A stretch of DNA of 64,000 nt from Aestuariivivens insulae (GCF_022662195.1 NZ_JAKMCS010000003.1:248001-312000), one strand, 5' to 3'. Numbered from the stretch's first letter, positions 18,114 to 28,050 are shown. Numbers and translations: made by a program. The notes: generated from the letters alone by a model not told the origin.

Positions 18114-19700
18114 TTAATCACTATGAACTTTGGTTATCCAATCAATCTGTTTCCAGTGGTCTACCTCATCATTTTTCTGTGGTTTACCCGGTGTACTTCT
18201 TCCTTCCAGGATTTGCTTTTCCAATAAAGTCTTTAACTCGGTTACTTTTTCAGGGTGCTCTTTATAAATGTTTTGTGTTTCTCCTGGGTCTGTTACCAAA
18301 TTATACAATTGAATCTCTGGTAATGTCTTTTCTTCCTTTGAGTTGGGCCTTGGAAAACTCCAACCACCAGAACCCGGAGCCATCACCAATTTGTAATCAC
18401 CCTGCCGAATGGCAAAACTTCCATTTATAGAGCTATGAATGGTTGCCTTTCGCTTAAACTCCTGTTCATTATTCATTAATAACGGAAATAGCGAAAAACT
18501 ATCTTCTGCTTCATTATCATTCAGCTTTGCATTTACAATATCGGCACAGGTTGCAAACAGATCTGTAGTACATATTGTTTTGTTCGAAACAGACCCTGCT
18601 TTTACTTTACTCGGCCATTTTACAATAAACGGCACACGATGGCCTCCTTCAAAAATATCGGCTTTGTGCCCTCTATAAATACTACTTGGATCGTGATCAA
18701 ATGTTGCCAAAACCTCATAATCTGCTTGTGGCGAACAACCATTATCACTTGTAAAAATGACGATGGTATTATCCTCAATTCCCGCTTCCTGTATGGCTGC
18801 CTGCAATTGTCCCATATAGTCATCGACTTCCATCACAAAATCGGCATAAGGGTTTAACCCACTTTTACCCTGCCACTCCTCGGTTGGCAAAATAGGTGTA
18901 TGGGGTGATGGCAGTGCCAGATATAAAAAGAATGGCTTTTCTTCTTGAGCCTGTTTCTTAATAAAATTAAACGACCTTCTAAAAAAGTTGGGCGTTACAT
19001 CTTCATGAACAAAATCGGGACTTGTAGGCCCTTCCCGCCACCATGAGTATTTTGCCTTATTGACCGTTATGGTATCGGGTATAGCAGTTGGCATACCATT
19101 TTCAACATATACATAAGGGGCCATATCCAAGGATCCGGAATGTCCATAGGCATAATCGAAGCCTACATCGTTTGGCCCATTTGTTATAGGCTTTGAAAAA
19201 TCGATATTTTTAAAGTCTCCTGGATCCCATCCATTTCCTAATAAGCTATCACTTTGTGTCTTTGCCCAATCCCATCCCAAATGCCACTTCCCTATAAAAC
19301 CAGTGTAATAGCCATTTTCTTTAAGAAATGATGCTACTGTAGCCCTGCCATTCGGAATTAAAGCTTTGGAGGTTCCCGTTAGAACACCATTTTTGAGTTC
19401 ACTTCGCCAATTATATCGCCCTGTAAGGATTCCATAACGCGTAGGTGTACAAACCGATGAAGAGGTATGGGCATCGGTGAATATTATACCATCAGCGCTC
19501 AATTTGTCCAAATTAGGTGTTTCTATTTTACCATTGGCATTAAAGGCCTTAACATCGCCAATCCCTAAATCGTCTGCCAGTACATAAACAATATTAGGAG
19601 GGTTTACAGTTTCCTGTTCTATCTCTTTTTTCTGTTTTTTATCACAAGAAACCTGTAATATACAAATGCAAAGTGCGACAATTATCAACTTTATTTTCAT
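18114..19700 (-). CDS. S1-family sulfatase lipoprotein, Cys type
   Basis: 528 residues with a lipobox (LQVSC, Cys19). The alkaline-phosphatase-like fold begins NIVYVLADDLGIGD (metal-binding Asp pair), followed by SSVCTPTRYGILTGRY, where Cys84 in the CxPxR core must be oxidised to formylglycine, and GKWHLG. It removes sulfate esters from the PUL glycan. The needed activator may be the FGE-like lipoprotein at 28051-29166 in the same locus. The S1 subfamily, and hence the sulfate position, cannot be assigned by eye. It sits between the small SGNH gene (4-bp gap) and GH16. Confidence 0.95.
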   Translation of the reverse strand: MKIKLIIVALCICILQVSCDKKQKKEIEQETVNPPNIVYVLADDLGIGDVKAFNANGKIETPNLDKLSADGIIFTDAHTSSSVCTPTRYGILTGRYNWRSELKNGVLTGTSKALIPNGRATVASFLKENGYYTGFIGKWHLGWDWAKTQSDSLLGNGWDPGDFKNIDFSKPITNGPNDVGFDYAYGHSGSLDMAPYVYVENGMPTAIPDTITVNKAKYSWWREGPTSPDFVHEDVTPNFFRRSFNFIKKQAQEEKPFFLYLALPSPHTPILPTEEWQGKSGLNPYADFVMEVDDYMGQLQAAIQEAGIEDNTIVIFTSDNGCSPQADYEVLATFDHDPSSIYRGHKADIFEGGHRVPFIVKWPSKVKAGSVSNKTICTTDLFATCADIVNAKLNDNEAEDSFSLFPLLMNNEQEFKRKATIHSSINGSFAIRQGDYKLVMAPGSGGWSFPRPNSKEEKTLPEIQLYNLVTDPGETQNIYKEHPEKVTELKTLLEKQILEGRSTPGKPQKNDEVDHWKQIDWITKVHSD

Positions 19701-19704
19701 TCGC

Positions 19705-20385
19705 TTAAATTTTAGTCATTATTTGAGTTAATAAAAATTCTGATATTTTTTCGCCCAACTTCATATACCCCTCTTTGGTGTAATGGACATCATGGTCTCC
19801 TATGCCATATTCCTTATGAATAACTTTTGATGCCTTATATATATCGTTAACAACCACATCATATTTTCGCATAACTTTCTTAGCGGCCTTATTATATTTT
19901 TTAGCATCATTTGTATATCTTCCAGCCTCTTGATTAGGCACATAACTGGTTGTTACAAAAATGAGCTTTGCATTCGATTTTTTTTTAATCATCTGTACTA
20001 TAGCCTCCAAATTATCGGCATACTCTTTCACTGTATAGGTAATGGTTCCGTTTATTTTGTCCCTGTTACCATACACTTTTGAATCGGGGTGCCTGTAACA
20101 CAAATCCCAAAGCCCCCAATTAAACTGGATAATATCCCAATTGGTATCACCTATCCAAGCTTCAATGTTTTTTAACCCCGTACCTGTATGTTGTGCATTG
20201 CCAAGGTTATGCTCCACAACGGCTACACCTGATAAACTTTCCTTTACAAAAGGCATATAACCAATAGAAATAGAATCTCCTATGATTAGTATTTTGGGTT
20301 TGTCATCATAAAAACTACTTGTAACAAATACGGTTAACAGTAGTATTACGTAGATTAGTTTATATGGCTGCTTTTTTTGTCCCAC
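19705..20385 (-). CDS. Secreted SGNH/GDSL-type esterase
   Basis: 226 residues with an N-terminal hydrophobic segment (about 10-26) that may be a signal peptide or anchor. SGNH blocks: GDSISIGY (nucleophile Ser near 38), LGNAQHTGTG (Gly), FNWGLWDL (Asn) and GDHDVHYTKEGY (Asp/His). A deacetylase or deacylase role on the PUL glycan is likely from context. It lies within a tight operon, 4 and 5 bp from its neighbours. Confidence 0.87.
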   Translation of the reverse strand: MGQKKQPYKLIYVILLLTVFVTSSFYDDKPKILIIGDSISIGYMPFVKESLSGVAVVEHNLGNAQHTGTGLKNIEAWIGDTNWDIIQFNWGLWDLCYRHPDSKVYGNRDKINGTITYTVKEYADNLEAIVQMIKKKSNAKLIFVTTSYVPNQEAGRYTNDAKKYNKAAKKVMRKYDVVVNDIYKASKVIHKEYGIGDHDVHYTKEGYMKLGEKISEFLLTQIMTKI

Positions 20386-20390
20386 TTTAC

Positions 20391-22775
20391 CTAATTTACA
20401 TTGAAAATACTAAAATTCTTTATCCGAGGTTCTCTATCACTCTTTAAAATTCTAAGTCTTAACCGACTAGCTTTCACCGTTTCAAACTGTATTATTCGTT
20501 TGTGCCCAATACTTTCTCCGCTATACAACAATTTCCACTTACCATCAACGAAAGCTTCCACAACATAGGCCCTTACACGTTCGCCATGAGTAATATCTTC
20601 CTGGATAATAATATGGTTGATTTCTGTGGCTTGCTTTAACTTAATGGTTAATTTGTTTCCTGTGCCAGATGTTGTTTTTAACGGGTTAGAAAATCGCCTT
20701 TTAATCTCATTGCCCCATTCTTTTAATCGTTTAACATCGGGCTCTGGTAACAGACCATCGGTATTAGGTGTTAAGCCCATAATAAGGGTTGAATTTCTGC
20801 CTACAGATTTGTAATACATATCCATTAAATTTTCCAAAGGGAAAATATGTGCTTCATCACCGGGTTCCCAAAACCACTCATGACGTCCATTATAGCCTCT
20901 TAAGGGTGCATCGGCCATGGCGGGCATCCAAAATTTGCCGTTAGGGTCGCCTTCTTTCAGTAATTGAAAACTATTAGTTGCTATATTCTTTCTAGCACTT
21001 TCTCCTGCACCTGTTGCTATATAAGGGAATGTTGCCCAACACGGATCGCCAACTGTTCCAGATTCGGATCCACCCCAACGTGCTTCTGCCAGTTGCCCGT
21101 TATGATAAAACAGGCAATTTGGCTGATACTGCCTTACTATAGGCAATACATCTGGGGCGCCATTATCGGGATGATCGGCACCACCATCAAACCAAATTTC
21201 AAAAAGTTCTCCATAATTGGTACACAGCTCCTTTACCATACCTTCTATCATCTGGTTATACCACTTCTGACGATTTTCCCGGAACGCACCTTCGCCATTG
21301 ACCTTAAAGTCATGAACCCCTAAAAAGGAATTCCATCGGATACCTAAATAAATACCGGGCTTAACCCCATACTTTCTACAGGATGCTACAAAATCGGCTA
21401 CAATATCCCCTTTACCGTCACGCCAGTTTACTGCCTTTAAGCAATAGGGATTAACATTGGATTGGTACAAGGCAAATCCGGTCTCGTGCGTTGCTGTTAA
21501 TATGGCAAATTTAGCACCGGCATCCTTGGCCGCCTTAACCCATTGGTCGGTGTCCAAGTGTTTGGGATTAAAGATCTGATAATCGGGAACAGGATCTATC
21601 CTATTATTTCCTTGTCCGTATTTTACACCATCAAACACATGCAGATCATAGTGAAAAACCACGCCCATTTCTGCTTCTTGCCAAGCCAGTTGCCTACTGT
21701 TTGGTTTGGGATATGCTGTTTCTTCAATGGGGATAAAAACACTATAGGATTCGTTTCCTTTTTTGGCCGCAAGGCTTAATATTTTTGGTTTTCCGTTTTC
21801 ATGATAAATAAAGGGTCGTTCCAAACGATCGGGAACAAGCATAGTACCATCTGCCATTTTTAACTTTTTGGGCATTAACACATATTCATTGGCCTTTTTC
21901 CAATGCACCCCATCTGGCGAGGTGACCATACCTATAAAGCCATGTGCATGAAAAACACCATAAAAACGGTCTCTACTTTCATCGTACCATACAGACATAT
22001 CCTCGGTATCGATATAATCGATTACGGGCTCATCCATCATTTTAAAAGGTCCTGTAGGTGATTTTGAAACAGCAACTGCTTGATTTCTTATAAAACGTTT
22101 TTCATTGGGCTTATCACCTTTAACGATTAAATAATAGTTGCCATCTTTCCCTTTATCGATAGCTGGGTTTACGGTAAGTGTTGCTATAGGTCCCGAAGGC
22201 TCTATTAACGGGGCCTCCATACGCTTCCAAGGACCATTAATAGAACTGGAAACCGCCACACCGGCACGTTGGTTTGGGCGTAAAATTTTCCAGTTTGGAT
22301 GGTTATAGCCTGTATGGGCTGTTTCTATGAGTTCTTCTTCTGTAAATTTTTTATCTCCCAAATTGGTCGCTATATAATACAGATAATAGTTCCCATCGAA
22401 ATATTTTATTTTAGGGTTATGTGCTGTTATTGCATCCCATCGGTTATTACGAGCCCCTTCTAAAACCACCTCCTTAAATTGCCATGGGCCGGCGGGATTT
22501 TTAGAAATGGCATGTGCAATCTCAGAATGGGTAAGCCAACCTGTAAACCCATAGTCTTTTTTCCATCGGGCATAAAACATATGGTAAAGACCGTCCTTTC
22601 CTTTTAGTATTGAAGTTCCCCAATTGTAATAGCCCTCTGTTTTAAAAACATTATCGGCAGTTATGGGTTTGAAATTATCATATAAGCGCAATTCATCTGT
22701 ATTCTTTTGAGCCCAACCTAGGCTAACTAAAAAGAATAAAACGACTATCACATTATATTTTACGATTTGCTCCAT
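20391..22775 (-). CDS. Fusion of a five-bladed beta-propeller glycosidase-like domain with a GH29 alpha-L-fucosidase
   Basis: 794 residues with a signal peptide (1-22). Residues about 30-365 form a GH43/GH117-like propeller: repeats such as GKDGLYHMFYARW, FDGNYYLYYIAT and DGNYYLIVKGD, plus VPDRLERPFIYHENGKPK. Residues about 370-690 form a GH29 barrel with FEIWFDGGADH, placing the likely nucleophile at Asp530. Residues about 700-794 form a discoidin-like beta domain. The propeller resembles the stand-alone lipoprotein at 44691-45908 (shared order, YHM-Y, YYLYYI, DRLERP). The fusion suggests that one chain attacks two adjacent linkages, or that the propeller guides substrate. It is the third GH29 of the operon. 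The catalytic residues of the propeller part are not established. Confidence 0.85.
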   Translation of the reverse strand: MEQIVKYNVIVVLFFLVSLGWAQKNTDELRLYDNFKPITADNVFKTEGYYNWGTSILKGKDGLYHMFYARWKKDYGFTGWLTHSEIAHAISKNPAGPWQFKEVVLEGARNNRWDAITAHNPKIKYFDGNYYLYYIATNLGDKKFTEEELIETAHTGYNHPNWKILRPNQRAGVAVSSSINGPWKRMEAPLIEPSGPIATLTVNPAIDKGKDGNYYLIVKGDKPNEKRFIRNQAVAVSKSPTGPFKMMDEPVIDYIDTEDMSVWYDESRDRFYGVFHAHGFIGMVTSPDGVHWKKANEYVLMPKKLKMADGTMLVPDRLERPFIYHENGKPKILSLAAKKGNESYSVFIPIEETAYPKPNSRQLAWQEAEMGVVFHYDLHVFDGVKYGQGNNRIDPVPDYQIFNPKHLDTDQWVKAAKDAGAKFAILTATHETGFALYQSNVNPYCLKAVNWRDGKGDIVADFVASCRKYGVKPGIYLGIRWNSFLGVHDFKVNGEGAFRENRQKWYNQMIEGMVKELCTNYGELFEIWFDGGADHPDNGAPDVLPIVRQYQPNCLFYHNGQLAEARWGGSESGTVGDPCWATFPYIATGAGESARKNIATNSFQLLKEGDPNGKFWMPAMADAPLRGYNGRHEWFWEPGDEAHIFPLENLMDMYYKSVGRNSTLIMGLTPNTDGLLPEPDVKRLKEWGNEIKRRFSNPLKTTSGTGNKLTIKLKQATEINHIIIQEDITHGERVRAYVVEAFVDGKWKLLYSGESIGHKRIIQFETVKASRLRLRILKSDREPRIKNFSIFNVN

Positions 22776-22791
22776 TCAAGCGTACATGTGT

Positions 22792-25020
22792 TCATTCAAA
22801 TATATCCAACTCAGCAATAGCTGCTGTTTGCTTTCCTCCCGCAATAGCTTTAGACTCTATTCTAATAAATCTACCCACAGCTGTATTCTTAAAGTAATGA
22901 CTTCTTTTTACAGGGTCATTGATTAGATTTCCAAACTCAAAGGCTTCAACTGTTTGCCATTGTTTACCATCCTCACTTACTTTAAAGGTTCCTTGCTCGA
23001 TCATGCCCTCCGCATGTTTTGTTTGAGGGGTGTACGCAAAGCCTTTTAGGTTATAAGAACGTCCCAAATCGACAGTAAGATAATGTGCATCCCCTTTTGC
23101 TTCAGACTGCCAATAGGTATCTGGGTTTTCATCAAAAGCATCGGTTCCCGGATGTTTGTTGGCATCGCTATCGGTTCCAACAAGCTTCCAGTCAGTTTTC
23201 AAAATACCAAACACATAGGATGCTACGCTGCCCAATTCTTCCTTATCAATGGCAAGGGCTTTAACCTGGGTTGATGCTACAATTTCAGAATCATTAAATA
23301 ATTTGGACAATTTTGTTGGTGTCGTTCCATCGGTTGTATAGCGGATCTCATATCCTGTGTTCAAATTATTAATGGCGTCTTCCCCATGCGGTTTCCAACC
23401 AAAATCATGCTTTTTGGGCGCGATATTAAGCTTACCGTCTAAGGTTCTTGAAATGGCCAATTGTGGGGGCCGCGTTTTATAATAATGCGCAGAAATATTT
23501 GAAACTGCAGGCACAAAACGTGATGCCGTAACTCGAATTCTAAATTTATTGGAAGTCACCTCCTTAAACCGCAGGATACTTTTATACCCCACATTGGTGG
23601 CTTTTGCAATTTCTTTCCAGGTATTATCGACCCAAGCATCAAGGGCATGTGCTTCAATACGTTCTCCATGCGTTGCTATGGCTTCCTGAAGCACTAGGCG
23701 GTTAATGGTCACAGGTTCTTGGGTGGTAATGATTATTTCATTTGAAGGATCCAACAATTCATAACTTTCCATGTCTGCATCCAACACTTTATTTGGTCCA
23801 GAGGCTCCTTCAAACAAGTTGGTTCCATAGGTCGCCTCTATACGCTGCCCCACTTCTTTTAGTACCTTAACATCTTCATCTGAAAAACGGCCATCTCTAT
23901 TAGGTGGTATGTTCAATAAAAAAGTGGAATTCCCTCCTACCGAACGCTCGTAAATATCGAACACATCATCTGCACTACGTACATTTTGTTTATCATCGTC
24001 CCTATAAAACCATCCTTCGCGAATGGAGGTATTGGTCTCGGCTTGTTGGTAATGTAAAAACTTGGCATCATACAACTTCTCCCGGCTTCCTATATCTTCA
24101 CCCGTAATATCGGCAAAGCTATTCATCTCATGCGGATTGGTTTTATACGGTATAACATTCCACTCGGTATCTCGTGTTCTACCCTCTTCGTTACCACACC
24201 AACGTATATCCTGTTTACCAAAAACAACAGCCTTTGGAGCTAAAGCGCTTATTAATTCCTTCCAGTCCAAATAATTGTATTTTTGCCCGCCTTTCCGTTT
24301 TGGGTGGGCGCCATCGAACCACACTTCATGTATGGGACCATACTCGGTAAGCAGTTCGAATAACTGATTTAGGAAATACTCATTATAATCGTCTACATTA
24401 AACGTAAAAGTTGTCTTATTGGCAAACGGACGTCCTTCAACAGGTCTAGGTATGGTTCGATCTGTATATTTACTTAAATTACCATAAAGGCCTTCTTTAT
24501 TCTCTATTTGATATAAATCGGCTGGCGATAGGTACACACCTAACTTCAATCCATATTTTTGACAGGATTGTGACAGTTCTTTTAAAATATCACCTTTTCC
24601 ATCTTTAAACCCTGTAGACATAATGCCGTGCTTGGTATAGCGACTTTGCCAAAGCACAAAGCCATCATGGTGCTTTACGGTAATGATCACCATCTTCATT
24701 CCGGCACTTTTCATGGATTCGCACCACTGGTCGGTATCTAAGGTTTTTAAATCGAAAATCTTAGGATCTTCCATACCATTGCCCCATTCCATACGAGTAA
24801 ACGTATTAGGGCCGAAGTGTATAAACGCTATAAATTCATTTTTAAGTGCTTCATACTGATTGGGCGTAGGCACCACATGAGCCGCTTTTAATACAATGGA
24901 ATCTTTAGATTCGCCTTCTTTAATTTCAATAGTATTATTGGTATTTAATACCAATCCTCTTTTTTGATTGCAAGAAACGGAAATCAATAAAACAATTAGT
25001 AAACTGGATAGTCTGTACAT
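22792..25020 (-). CDS. GH29 alpha-L-fucosidase lipoprotein with C-terminal discoidin/CBM32-like domains
   Basis: 742 residues with a lipobox (ISVSC). The GH29 barrel (about 50-400) begins with FIHFGPNTFTRMEWG, has KHHDGFVLWQS and EVWFDGAHPKR, placing the nucleophile at Asp236. A discoidin-like domain (about 410-510), a chitobiase-like/FN3-like segment (RYTTDGTTPT, about 565-600) and a second F5/8-type C domain (about 615-742, DENPDTYWQS, YLTVDLG, RFIRIES) follow. The FGPNTF start is typical of the 1,3/1,4-fucosidase branch (GH29-B), as far as can be judged by eye. Probably hydrolyses terminal alpha-L-fucose outside the cytoplasm. Confidence 0.9.
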   Translation of the reverse strand: MYRLSSLLIVLLISVSCNQKRGLVLNTNNTIEIKEGESKDSIVLKAAHVVPTPNQYEALKNEFIAFIHFGPNTFTRMEWGNGMEDPKIFDLKTLDTDQWCESMKSAGMKMVIITVKHHDGFVLWQSRYTKHGIMSTGFKDGKGDILKELSQSCQKYGLKLGVYLSPADLYQIENKEGLYGNLSKYTDRTIPRPVEGRPFANKTTFTFNVDDYNEYFLNQLFELLTEYGPIHEVWFDGAHPKRKGGQKYNYLDWKELISALAPKAVVFGKQDIRWCGNEEGRTRDTEWNVIPYKTNPHEMNSFADITGEDIGSREKLYDAKFLHYQQAETNTSIREGWFYRDDDKQNVRSADDVFDIYERSVGGNSTFLLNIPPNRDGRFSDEDVKVLKEVGQRIEATYGTNLFEGASGPNKVLDADMESYELLDPSNEIIITTQEPVTINRLVLQEAIATHGERIEAHALDAWVDNTWKEIAKATNVGYKSILRFKEVTSNKFRIRVTASRFVPAVSNISAHYYKTRPPQLAISRTLDGKLNIAPKKHDFGWKPHGEDAINNLNTGYEIRYTTDGTTPTKLSKLFNDSEIVASTQVKALAIDKEELGSVASYVFGILKTDWKLVGTDSDANKHPGTDAFDENPDTYWQSEAKGDAHYLTVDLGRSYNLKGFAYTPQTKHAEGMIEQGTFKVSEDGKQWQTVEAFEFGNLINDPVKRSHYFKNTAVGRFIRIESKAIAGGKQTAAIAELDIFE

Positions 25021-25031
25021 GGGTTAATACT

Positions 25032-26513
25032 TTATTTTTTTGTTATTTTAATAGCATAGGCATAAACATCCGTTGCTTTCATTTTATTAGGTTGGTAACT
25101 CGGCATTTCGATTATAAAATCATCTCCGACCTGTTTCCCTTTTAATACATCACCAGTAGCGAGCAATGTAATTTTTGCTTGCTCCGATCCCTTAAAATTT
25201 CTTATCGTTACTTCTTCAGACCATTTAGGCGATATGGCGAAGTAAGCCTCATCATTTTGTGTAAAAAACAACTCTTTAACAGCATATCCCGGTTCTGGGT
25301 CGACGGTCTGTTTTAAAATAACATCGCCCCCTAAATAATGTTGCTTGGGCATATAATTCTTTTCTCCGTTTAAAGACCACTGAAACGAGTGGTTCCAGGG
25401 ACGCGTACCATAAATTGCTTCGCCATTGGTTTCCAACCAACCGCCTATTTGCAATAAACGCTCCTGCATAATAACGGGTATTCTACCTCTATCATCAGGA
25501 CCTATATCTAACAATAGATTACCGCCTGTGCTTACAATATTTATTAATGTTAACACCAAAGCTTTAGGGCTATTATAATCCTGTGCATCTTCGTTTCGGT
25601 TATATCCAAATGAAAAGCCCATTCCGCGACATTCTTCCCAAGGCTTATTAAATTCTGGTGTTGCGGCTTCATACTCGGTAGTAAAATACCCCCCATGATG
25701 TTTTCTCACACCTTTACCCCACCTGTCATTAATAGCAATCGTTTCCTTTACATTAGATTCATTGAACAGCCATGCCAAGAATTCTTTAGTCTTCCACTTA
25801 TCGGCTTCCATACTCCATTCACCATCGGGCCACAAAATATCTGGTTCATACTTTACTACCAAATCTTTTATTTGCGGTATAAAATGATCGTTTACAAAAC
25901 GTTCTCTATCATTTTGCCACCAAGGGTGGTACCATTCATAAAGGGAATAATACAAACCCATTTTAACATCGGTTTTTTTTACTGCAGTAGATAGTTCACC
26001 TACCAAATCCCGTTTAGCGCCAACTTCCATACTATTCCAAGCAAAGCCCCTGTCGTTAGCCTGTTCATTGGGCCATAGCGTAAATCCGTCGTGATGCTTA
26101 GAAGTTAATACAATGTATTTAGCCCCGGCTTTCTCAAAGAGTTCTGCCCAATCGTCTGGATTGAACAAATCGGCCTTGAACATTTCACCAAAATCATAAT
26201 AGCTAAAATTTTCACCATAGGTTTTATTATGAAAATTAACGACTTCATCCCCTTTAAACTTTCCATTTCCAAATAGGGATTTGCTTTGCAACCAATATTG
26301 ATACCATTCGGAATACGTTCCTTTAGGAGACCATGCAGGCACCGAATAAGGTCCCCAATGAATAAATATCCCAAATTTAGCATTCTGAAACCAATTTGGA
26401 ACTGGTCTTGTGTCTAAAGACTCCCAAGTAGGTTCATAAACTTTATCTTGTGCTTTACACACTAAAACGCTTAAGGTAAAAACTAAAATTAAAATAGATT
26501 GAGAATATTTCAT
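25032..26513 (-). CDS. GH29 alpha-L-fucosidase
   Basis: 493 residues with a signal peptide (1-21, ending CKAQ; Cys19 could also act as a lipidation site). GH29 barrel: WFQNAKFGIFIHWGPYSVPAW, SKHHDGFTLWPN, and YEPDILWPDGEWS, placing the nucleophile at Asp230; a C-terminal beta domain follows from about residue 375. FIHWGPYSVPA is typical of broad-specificity GH29-A enzymes. First gene of the main leftward enzyme operon; the next gene lies 11 bp on. A -7-like box is seen about 160 bp upstream. Confidence 0.93.
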   Translation of the reverse strand: MKYSQSILILVFTLSVLVCKAQDKVYEPTWESLDTRPVPNWFQNAKFGIFIHWGPYSVPAWSPKGTYSEWYQYWLQSKSLFGNGKFKGDEVVNFHNKTYGENFSYYDFGEMFKADLFNPDDWAELFEKAGAKYIVLTSKHHDGFTLWPNEQANDRGFAWNSMEVGAKRDLVGELSTAVKKTDVKMGLYYSLYEWYHPWWQNDRERFVNDHFIPQIKDLVVKYEPDILWPDGEWSMEADKWKTKEFLAWLFNESNVKETIAINDRWGKGVRKHHGGYFTTEYEAATPEFNKPWEECRGMGFSFGYNRNEDAQDYNSPKALVLTLINIVSTGGNLLLDIGPDDRGRIPVIMQERLLQIGGWLETNGEAIYGTRPWNHSFQWSLNGEKNYMPKQHYLGGDVILKQTVDPEPGYAVKELFFTQNDEAYFAISPKWSEEVTIRNFKGSEQAKITLLATGDVLKGKQVGDDFIIEMPSYQPNKMKATDVYAYAIKITKK

Positions 26514-26670
26514 AAGCTTTATCTATTGATTATTAATGGCCACCCTCCAATTTATGAAAGCATTGAAAAGTGTCCTTAGGCACAAAACCTTTGATAGTTA
26601 AAAGTTTTATTTTCTTATTGAACTTTCTTTATACTATAAACCCCACTCTTAATTTATAAGGGAAATTACA

Positions 26671-26678
26671 CAAACTTA
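26671..26678 (-). promoter_or_regulatory. Possible -7 box for the leftward PUL operon
   Basis: CAAACTTA on the + strand reads TAAGTTTG leftward, an exact TAnnTTTG match, in the 576-bp gap upstream of the first GH29 gene. No -33 partner at the right distance was found. Confidence 0.35.
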
Positions 26679-26938
26679 AGCTCACAAAACCTAATTCACT
26701 ACTATAAATAAAACCAAAGTATGTATTATTTTTGCCCAAATAACTCTTTAAACTCCTCTTATTGCAACTTTAAAGAAATCTCATATCTAGACAATGGAGC
26801 CCTCAACTTCATTTATATTCCAAAACCCCAAGTTCGTTTAAACAATTTTATGATGAAAAATGCTACAAGCCTCTTATAAGTGCAAAAAAAGTATTAGTTC
26901 TAGTCTTATTATTAGTAGATTTCAATGATGTCTACTTG

Positions 26939-27052
26939 TAAATTTGTACCATAGTTTAAGATTATTTGAGTTAGTAAATAGTTTAGTTTAAATCAAAAAT
27001 GGTTTTTGTAGTTTTTTAGGAGTAAGGCCAAGGCTTTGCTCCTAATTTTTTT
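26939..27052 (+). ncRNA. Candidate small RNA in the PUL gap
   Basis: The gap 26514-27089 has no credible ORF. On the + strand TAAATTTG (26939-26946, exact -7 consensus) is followed about 70 bp later by a GC-rich hairpin (27019-27029 with 27032-27042, allowing two G-T pairs) and a run of seven T (27046-27052), a typical intrinsic terminator. No + strand gene lies upstream that it could serve, and the T run is on the + side only. Together these fit a transcript of about 100 nt. A second -7-like box TATTTTTG at 26727-26734 could give a longer form. No -33 element is seen. Confidence 0.4.
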
Positions 27053-27089
27053 ACACACTTTTCACTCAACTACCATTATTTAAAAACCT

Positions 27090-28004
27090 TTATTTACTGA
27101 ATTCTGCTACTACTGGATAGTGATCTGACAGATAAAAAGTATCTTCCTTATTTGCCACTGTTGCATTAATACATTTTTTAGCCAGTATAGGTGAAACTAA
27201 AATATAATCTATACGGATGGAGTTTTCGCTTCTACCCTTGCCCTTTTCTACTTCAAAAACCTGTGTAGGGAAACTTATGCGGTCATCCCATCCTTGGGTA
27301 TACTTTTGAGTAACATCCATTAAGGGAAAACTTAAAAATGTACTTAACACCCCATATTCTAACTGGTCATTAAAAAGGTTTCGAACGTGTTCATGTTGTT
27401 TTTCCGATTCTTGCATGGAAGCGACCACAGTTGGTTTATCCTTATATAAATCGGCATCTAAAGGTGAAACCGCATTAAAATCTCCTAAAATCATGTATCT
27501 ACTTTCTTCACTTGATAGTTTTGACAGTCTATTCAGAATAATTTTTGCCTCTTCCAGTCTCTTCTTGTAACTAAATGGCGAGAAATGCACAACAAAAAAA
27601 TCAATTCCAGCCGTTTTACAATGCAATGCACCATGATGCATATTCTCTAGAATTTTTTCTTTTATTTCTATTGGCTTGCTCGAAGTAATTCCAACGGGGT
27701 AACCATCTGTCTTTAAAATTTCTGCATAACCATGCCCCCAAGCTTTAGCTTCTTCCAATAATTTCTCATGAGTGTATCCGCAAAGTTCTTGAAGCGCTAA
27801 CACATCTGGCTTTTGTTTATTTACCCAACTTATAAATGCTTTTTTTCTATTGACATCCTTACCCCAGTCAAAGCCATTCCAAATGTTATAACTAATTACT
27901 TTTATAGTGGTTCTTTCTAAACCATTACCAGTTTCATACTTAAAAGCCGATAATACCACCACCATCAAACAAAAGAATAGAATGTTAACTTTTTTTAAAA
28001 TCAT
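27090..28004 (-). CDS. Secreted endonuclease/exonuclease/phosphatase-fold protein
   Basis: 304 residues with a hydrophobic N-terminal export signal (about 5-21). EEP-family motifs in order: ISYNIWNG, LQELCG (metal-binding Glu), HFSP, LGDFNAVSP (catalytic Asp/Asn), RIDYILVS and SDHYPVVAEF (catalytic His). The family includes nucleases, sphingomyelinases and inositol phosphatases, so the substrate is open. In a PUL it is most likely a phosphodiesterase or phosphomonoesterase acting on substituents of the glycan, or a phosphate scavenger. It follows the FGE gene by 46 bp on the same strand. Confidence 0.87.
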   Translation of the reverse strand: MILKKVNILFFCLMVVVLSAFKYETGNGLERTTIKVISYNIWNGFDWGKDVNRKKAFISWVNKQKPDVLALQELCGYTHEKLLEEAKAWGHGYAEILKTDGYPVGITSSKPIEIKEKILENMHHGALHCKTAGIDFFVVHFSPFSYKKRLEEAKIILNRLSKLSSEESRYMILGDFNAVSPLDADLYKDKPTVVASMQESEKQHEHVRNLFNDQLEYGVLSTFLSFPLMDVTQKYTQGWDDRISFPTQVFEVEKGKGRSENSIRIDYILVSPILAKKCINATVANKEDTFYLSDHYPVVAEFSK

Positions 28005-28050
28005 TTTTATTGTTTAATAAAATTTACTTTACTGCTTTTGGACAAACGAT

